From Datura wrightii (Eukaryota; Streptophyta; Magnoliopsida; Solanales; Solanaceae): DNA of 64,000 nucleotides. The position numbers and the translations under genes were made by a program. The stretch lies in assembly GCA_035772735.1 (NCBI GenBank), contig JASDFA010000016.1, forward strand, positions 139,512,501 through 139,576,500. The letters are read 5' to 3'. Position 1 is the first letter of the stretch, and every line of letters begins with the position of its first letter. This document shows, piece after piece, positions 58,820 through 64,000 of this stretch. The notes beneath the pieces were generated by a model. The model was not told where the DNA came from. It saw nothing but the letters and a program-made list of their open reading frames with translations, and made no database searches.

Positions 58820-60403
58820 TGATAAGTTTGTAATTTACCCACTCATTAGACTCTAAAGCTTGAGTTTTTGTCTAGTTCTCGAGTTGATTATTTGGATTTT
58901 ATGCCCTTTTTCCTTTGGTTATGTGCAGATGCTGAAGTTTGATGAAAAGAGTAAAAATAGAGTAAAAAGGAGAAAATGTGTATAAGCGACGAATTGCAGG
59001 TGTTAACCGGCGAAACGCCAGTTAAAAGTTGAATGTCACTGCCTCAAGGGAGGAATGCTACCAGTGGTTCACAAGTCACCAGTGGCGAGACGTCGATGCA
59101 GCCACCGATTGAAACTCAGAAAATTCTGGAATTGGCATTAAAGGTGTGGCAGTTCACGAATTGGCATCGGCGAAACACCGAAGTTCACTTGAAATGTATG
59201 CAGATGAAGAGCAAGAATCCGACAGTTCACGAATTTCATCGGTGAACCGTCGGTACCTCGCCGGTTTAAGAACGATGCTTTTAAGGGTATAATTGTCCAT
59301 TGCTAAAAAAGCAAGGAAAAGTACCCTACTTTTCAGGGTATAACTACAAAGAGAAGTACTCTATAAAAAGCAGGGAGAGAAGAGAGGAAAAAGATAAAGA
59401 GTTAGAGAGAAAAGCCAAATACATATCACATCATTAATTCCTCTTTTATCTGAAGACAATCTCTTATCTTAGAAAGGGATTTTGGTTGAAATTTGTAGAA
59501 GATACTCTGCTCTATTTTCTTCTTGGATAAAGTTTCAACTGTAGTGAAGGATAATTGTGTTTTTGATTTATCTACTCTCCTTATTAAATTCACTGATGCT
59601 ATTGATGATTGTGTTTTTGAATTTCTCAACTATCAGTAGCTAAAATCATTAACTAGAGGTGTGTGATGATGAATACTTAATTGGATTGGTTATTGCTAGA
59701 GTTAACTTCATGATGTTCAATTAAGTGTAAATCTATTGGATTCATTTCAATCTATTAATGAAGATCCATTGATGATGATATGGGTCTGTCTATACTTGCT
59801 TGATTGTGTTTCGGGAGAGAATAATTAAGTATTGGAAGGGAATCTAGTAGTGGATATGGATAAGAGGTTGTAAAATTAAGCTAGTAATAGCTGAAATTAC
59901 TTCTTCATTCCTAATTAGAAGCTAATAGCTAGGAATAGTGAAGTTGCTAATCCAAATCAATTCGAATGTGCTAAATTGCAGCTAGAGTTTGCGAAAGCTC
60001 TAGCTAGGGGTAGTCAATAGGCTGGGAAGCTAAGGCAACCTATTTCCCGATATTATTTACACTTATTGAACTTATTAAGATAACTTGGCCTATCCCAATC
60101 TAATTAGAATTTCATCTATACCGCACCTCTAGTATTTCACAACATTGTCAACAACTTAGCTGATCCTTTTATTTTGCATTCACTAAAGAAATTTGTTTAA
60201 TTCTCTGCAAAGTTTATTCCCCTCATTTCCTTATTTTTATGTTAAATCTATATGGTGCAAGCCAATATGAACTTCTCAATCGATGCTTGAATTCATCACT
60301 CCCTAGTCCTCGTGGTATTTGACCCCGACACTCGTCGAGTTATTTGTTTTGATACATGAACCTGTTTATTCTTTGACTTAAGAATATATTTTGGACGTTA
60401 TCA
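58820..60403 (+). mobile_element. Element F2: 5' LTR (Athila lineage)
   Basis: It starts TGATAAGTTTGTAATTTACC like F's LTR (38423) and ends GGACGTTATCA, about 1584 bp. The primer-binding site follows. GC-rich dyads (CGGCGAAACGCC, ACCGCCGGT-like, CGCCGG) lie at about 58985-59270. TSD copy on the left is TGACT (58815-58819); the right copy is outside the window. Confidence 0.85.
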
Positions 60404-60407
60404 AAAA

Positions 60408-60427
60408 TGGCACTGTTGTCGGGGACT
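60408..60427 (+). other. Element F2: primer-binding site
   Basis: TGGCACTGTTGTCGGGGACT, close to the Athila-type TGGCGCCGTTGCCGGGGA site, four bases after the LTR end. Confidence 0.85.
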
Positions 60428-60502
60428 AGCGCTTGATAATCTAGTGATTGATTGTTAAATTGAATTAGTGTGCACCATAGCTACTTGATTTGATTTACTG
60501 CT

Positions 60503-61862
60503 GTGTCGTTAGGATTTCATCACCTCATGAGCCATCACTCCCAAGTAGGAGATAACTCAGTGGAGGGGTACATGGAACTTGAAGAAGATAATATGGTGAT
60601 GCCAGAAGTTGCAGGAGCCATTCACCTACCACCAACAGTAGCGAATGCGGTGTTCCATTTTACTAGCACCATGTTGCACTTATTGTAGATGAAAGGGCTT
60701 TTCGGAAGCAAAACAAGCGAAGATGCAAAGAAGAACTTCAGGAATTTCTTAGAAATTTTCCATCCCTTCAACATAAAAAACATTAGTCAAGAGTCAATCA
60801 GGTTGAGACTCTTCCCTTTCTCATTAATGGGGGAAGCAACAATGTGGCTGGAGGAACTTCCTCCGGGGTGTATTACTTCGTTGCAAGAGTTAACCGAGGG
60901 TTTCCTAGATCGATTTTCCCTCCCTCAAAGATGTTACAACTGAGGTATGATATCACAAAGTTCCAACAAGAACAAGGAGAGCCTTTGCACGAGGCATGGT
61001 TAAGGTTTAATAAGAAGGTTGCTCTTTGCTCAAATCATGGATTAACGGATGGAATGCTTCTCTGAAGCTTCTACAGGGCCCTTGATTCAATAAATAAATA
61101 CGTTGCCAACAACCTACCTAAGGGATCAATTATGGACCAAACATATGGGTTAGCCAAAGCTCTCCTTGACCAAATGACAAAAACCAACAGGGCTTGGCAC
61201 ACAAGGGAGACGGGTGTGTCTACTCACGAGATTAGCTCAAATGCATCGATGGCAGAGTTGCAGAAAAGGGATGTTGAGTGGGATGAGAGTCTTTCCATGA
61301 TGATGACACAATTAGAATTGATGACCAAGCATGTGATGGGAGCAGGTTCGAAGGTGGTCAACGTTGTGGGAATGCAAGGTCCCCTACAATATGAAAGAGA
61401 GCGTTCACCACCAAGATATGACGAATAATGCCAATATATGGGTAACCAAATGGGAGGACCTCGACCTGGATTCCAAGGAGCAAAGCAAGGGTCGTGGCGC
61501 CCAAAGGATGATAACGAAGGTTGGAGAAATTGTGAACAGCAAGGATGGCTCAAAAGGAATGAGAGGTGGAGCAATAGAGAGCCAAACCAAGAAGATGATC
61601 GCTACCATCGAAGTGCAAATCCATACATTCCACCTCCTAAGGTTGGAAATCCTCAAAACCAGCCAGGAGTAAGTGATGTGGGTATCTCCAAAATTGAAGA
61701 AATGCTCTAAAGTGTTTTGAAGAAGGTGGAGTCGAAAAAAAGTGGGGTGAAAGAATTAAGAGGGGAGGTGTCTAACCTCGCCCAAATAGTGAGTTCACAC
61801 TTGACCTCCATCAAGCATTTGGAAGCTCTAATGAATCACCTATCGGCCCAAATAAACCTAGA
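60503..61862 (+). pseudogene. Element F2: Athila-type gag
   Basis: MSLGFHHLMSHHSQVGDN at 60503; an in-frame stop at 60686; then the capsid domain (KGLFGSKTSEDAKKNFRNFL, FPFSLMGEATMWLEELPPGC), a frame change near 60910, then MLQLRYDITKFQQEQGEPLH, AKALLDQMTKTNRAWHTRET, and a Gln/Arg-rich tail (61438-61710) ending in a coiled-coil-like part. About four stops and one frameshift. The zinc knuckle of other gags is not seen. Gag would form particles. Confidence 0.88.
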
Positions 61863-62305
61863 ATGAAGGGAACACTACCTAGTGACCCAATGCCTAATTC
61901 GAAGAAAGATGGTCAATGTATGGCTACTGTCAATAGAAGTGGTAAGATGATTGGAGATGCCCCGGGAAAGCCTAGTGAGGTGGAGAACCCAAAAGTAGTT
62001 GATGAAAAAGAGGTTGATAAAATTCCAATGATTCCAGAGAATGAAGAAAACATTGAGGAAGAAATAGAGGAAAAAGATGATGAGATCCACATTCACGTTG
62101 ATGATGAAGAGGCGGGCATGAAGGTCCTGGTTGATGATAGAGGTGAATCAAGAATCTCACCACCGTATCTACAACGACTTACCAAGAAAGAGAATGAGGA
62201 CCGGTTTAAGAGGTTTGTTGACATATTTAGCAAGTTGTCTATAGACATACCGTTATTGGACGCTTTGATCCAAATGCCTGGTTATTCCATGTTTATGAAA
62301 GACTT
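61863..62305 (+). pseudogene. Element F2: gag-to-protease linker region
   Basis: A 148-codon acidic open stretch (KEVDKIPMIPENEENIEEEI and similar) leads into PPYLQRLTKKENEDRFKRFV, DIFSKLSIDIPLLDALIQMP and GYSMFMKDL, hallmark of the Athila gag-pro linker upstream of the protease. Confidence 0.85.
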
Positions 62306-62677
62306 GTGAAAAAGAAGAAGGTGGTTGATGCTGGAAATGAAGAGAAAATGCACCATTGTAATGTGGTCATGATGAGAAGCCTTGCCCCAAAAAGGGAATA
62401 CCTTGGAGCTTTTACAATTCCATGTACGATTAAGATTTGTGTGTTTAAGAAAGCTCTATGTGATCTCCGTGCTAGTATAAATCTGATGCCCCTGCTCATT
62501 TTTAAGAAATTAGGCCTCGGATGCACGAAACGAACATCGATGCGGCTACTAACGGAAGATAGATCAATCAAAAGACCTATGGGGGTGCTACAAGATGTAC
62601 TGGTGCGAGTTGACAAGTTCATTCTCCCGACTCACTATCTACTCTATACTCACTTGAAGGTGCTCCTGCAATCTTGA
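62306..62677 (+). pseudogene. Element F2: aspartic protease
   Basis: LGAFTIPCTIKICVFKKALC, then the catalytic loop DLRASINLMPLLIFKKLGLG (62461-62520), where the Gly after Asp-Leu is replaced by Arg. Then MRLLTEDRSIKRPMGVLQDV. The end IPLPTHYL is degraded. RT, RNase H and integrase do not follow: a deletion lies between about 62680 and 62880. Confidence 0.88.
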
Positions 62678-63440
62678 GCTATTTTCCTTTTTGAGGCTAG
62701 AAGAGTGTGCAAATAGTCTTCCAATTCGGTAACATTTCTCTTGCTCCTATTTTAATTTTAGTATGGGTACATGATTTTGTAGGAGTAATATTTCACTTCC
62801 CTTCCTTGCTGAAATTTTGTATGTATTACGCTTGTAAATGGAGTGGATATGTGCTTTTATGATGAAATTATGAAAAGGGTGAAGTTTGAGTAACCCATTT
62901 ACATAAAGCACCACATTTTGCCCGATGATAGACTGGGTGACGCCAATCTTAAGGGCTAAACATCATAAATATGTGTGAAGAGTATAATTGTTGGTCTTAT
63001 GTTTGTGGTGAATATGTGTTAATGGGTGTTTTGTGAAATGAGTCATAATTTGAGACTACAGGAGCTGACAATTCGCCGGTCATATTCATCGAAACACTGC
63101 TTGGGGCGTCGGTTCACTATGAAATTAGTTTCGGCTCCTGAGTGAATCAAACACTACTTCGGCGGTTCGCGAATAGTGACCAGTGAAATGCCGCTTGAAC
63201 CACTGAAAGTGGCCAAATTTACCCAGTGCTCTGTTAAGTATCGGTGTCCAATCGGCGACTCACGAATTGTCTTTGGCAAAATGCCGGTTGTCCGCTGGTA
63301 CAACCTACTCTTTCAATGATTGTTTTAACATCACTTGCTTCTCAATTCTTCTTTAGATTAGTTTCTTTTCATTTAATTTCTATTTCAATGCCTTGTCACT
63401 AACATACTTTTTGCATAAAAACAAATCACATCATCCTCCA
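62678..63440 (+). other. Element F2: noncoding region before third ORF, pol deleted
   Basis: It corresponds to F 44600-45170: GTGAAGTTTGAGTAACCC at 62879 aligns with F 44671. A GC-rich dyad block (CGGCGACTCACGAATTG, ATGCCGGTTGTCC and similar) lies at 63070-63300. It ends CATCATCCTCCAG, which looks like a splice acceptor before the third ORF. Confidence 0.6.
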
Positions 63441-64000
63441 GGAACACTGGAAAAGGAAACCCCTGCTTCATCTGCTAGCAAGGTTAAAGTCAAAGCAAAG
63501 GCTGCTCTCCTACGAGCCAAAATGAATGAAGATATTATTCTCTGTGTTCAAAATATGAAGGAGCACTATGTCATCTTCCAGGGACGCTCTATCACGGTGG
63601 AGAAGAGGTTCGACTTGGCTGGGTTGAAGAGTGATTTCCCTAATATCACTAAGCAGTTCACCCACCAGCAATGGCATGCATTTGCCAACCCTTTGCCACC
63701 GTACTTCCCCATCCTTGTCATAGATTTCTATGCCTCCTACCAAGAATGCCAAGATAGCATGCAACATCGGGGTAAAGTGGATGAGTTTCCCTGCTTGCAT
63801 TCGGTGATGATGCGTGGGGTAGAAGTTGATATCACCCTGGCTGCCATCAATTATCTATTTTGGGAAGATGAAATAGACTCTACTCTAGAGAACATGGCAC
63901 TGGTGGCCTATACGAAGAACCAATATAAGTGGGTGGCTGGCATTATTGCTGTTGATACCCCCCTATGGGCCTCCATGGGTGGTGAAATCTCTCACCACGA
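63441..64000 (+). CDS. Element F2: third ORF, open to the window end (partial)
   Basis: In one frame from about 63441 (first ATG 63522) to the last base there is no stop, at least 160 codons from the ATG. It reads KMNEDIILCVQNMKEHYVIF, FDLAGLKSDFPNITKQFTHQ, YFPILVIDFYASYQECQDSM, GKVDEFPCLHSVMMRGVEVD and NQYKWVAGIIAVDTPLWASM. It matches F's third ORF (45173-46246), for example DFYASYQ/EFYVSYS, AAINYLFW/EAINSLYW and KWVAGIIA/KWVADIIA. It is the putative plant transposon protein type carried after pol in Athila-like solanaceous elements. No signal peptide or membrane span is seen. The role is unknown. A preceding CCTCCAG suggests it may be expressed by splicing. Confidence 0.8.

Overview
The window is plant nuclear DNA. 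It holds spliced exons with GT-AG introns and dense nested LTR retrotransposons. It also holds an RTE-type LINE ending in a TTG-repeat tail and a tRNA-derived SINE of the kind common in Solanaceae. I infer an asterid, most likely a repeat-rich solanaceous genome; this rests on repeat character, not on a database search. I see no bacterial features, CRISPR array, rRNA or standalone tRNA gene.

Layout. 1-2050 is an AT-rich higher-order tandem repeat. 2104-4985 is a probable solo LTR. From 5328 comes the only host gene I recognise, a LIKE-COV (DUF502) membrane-protein gene on the + strand. Exon 1 is 5328-5459, exon 2 is 7945-7997 and exon 3 is 15147-15256. Intron 2 carries a SINE, a LINE fragment and a solo LTR with a perfect TCATG target-site duplication (TSD). 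Nothing after exon 3 matches the rest of the gene, so either intron 3 exceeds 48 kb or the gene is broken.

15310-64000 is a nest of retroelements. L1 (15310-17302, +) and L2 (17414-17924, +) belong to a family without polymerase genes and sit in C (17303-22024, -, Ty3/gypsy). C sits in E (22025-23598, -). A (23599-32543, +) is a chromodomain-type gypsy element that abuts the 3' half of D (32544-36024, +). I (36025-37982, -) is an Athila-like gag and LTR piece, and H (37983-38422, -) is an LTR scrap. F (38423-46395, +) is an Athila-lineage element with pol and a third ORF. G (46396-58819, -) is a gypsy element inserted in F's third ORF. Inside G's 3' LTR lies L3 (47649-53698, -), a complete non-autonomous element with an ATAAT TSD. 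F2 (58820 to the window end, +) is a relative of F that inserted in G's gag.

Function. All autonomous pol genes seen are broken by stops and frameshifts, mostly of the kind left by cytosine deamination. F keeps pol but lacks most of gag and protease; F2 keeps gag and protease but lacks pol. The most interesting items are the L family (duplicated zinc-knuckle protein, no pol, one 511-bp insertion with its own TSD), a two-hairpin motif shared by F and L3, the open third ORF of F2, and GC-rich dyad clusters in the LTRs of unrelated families.
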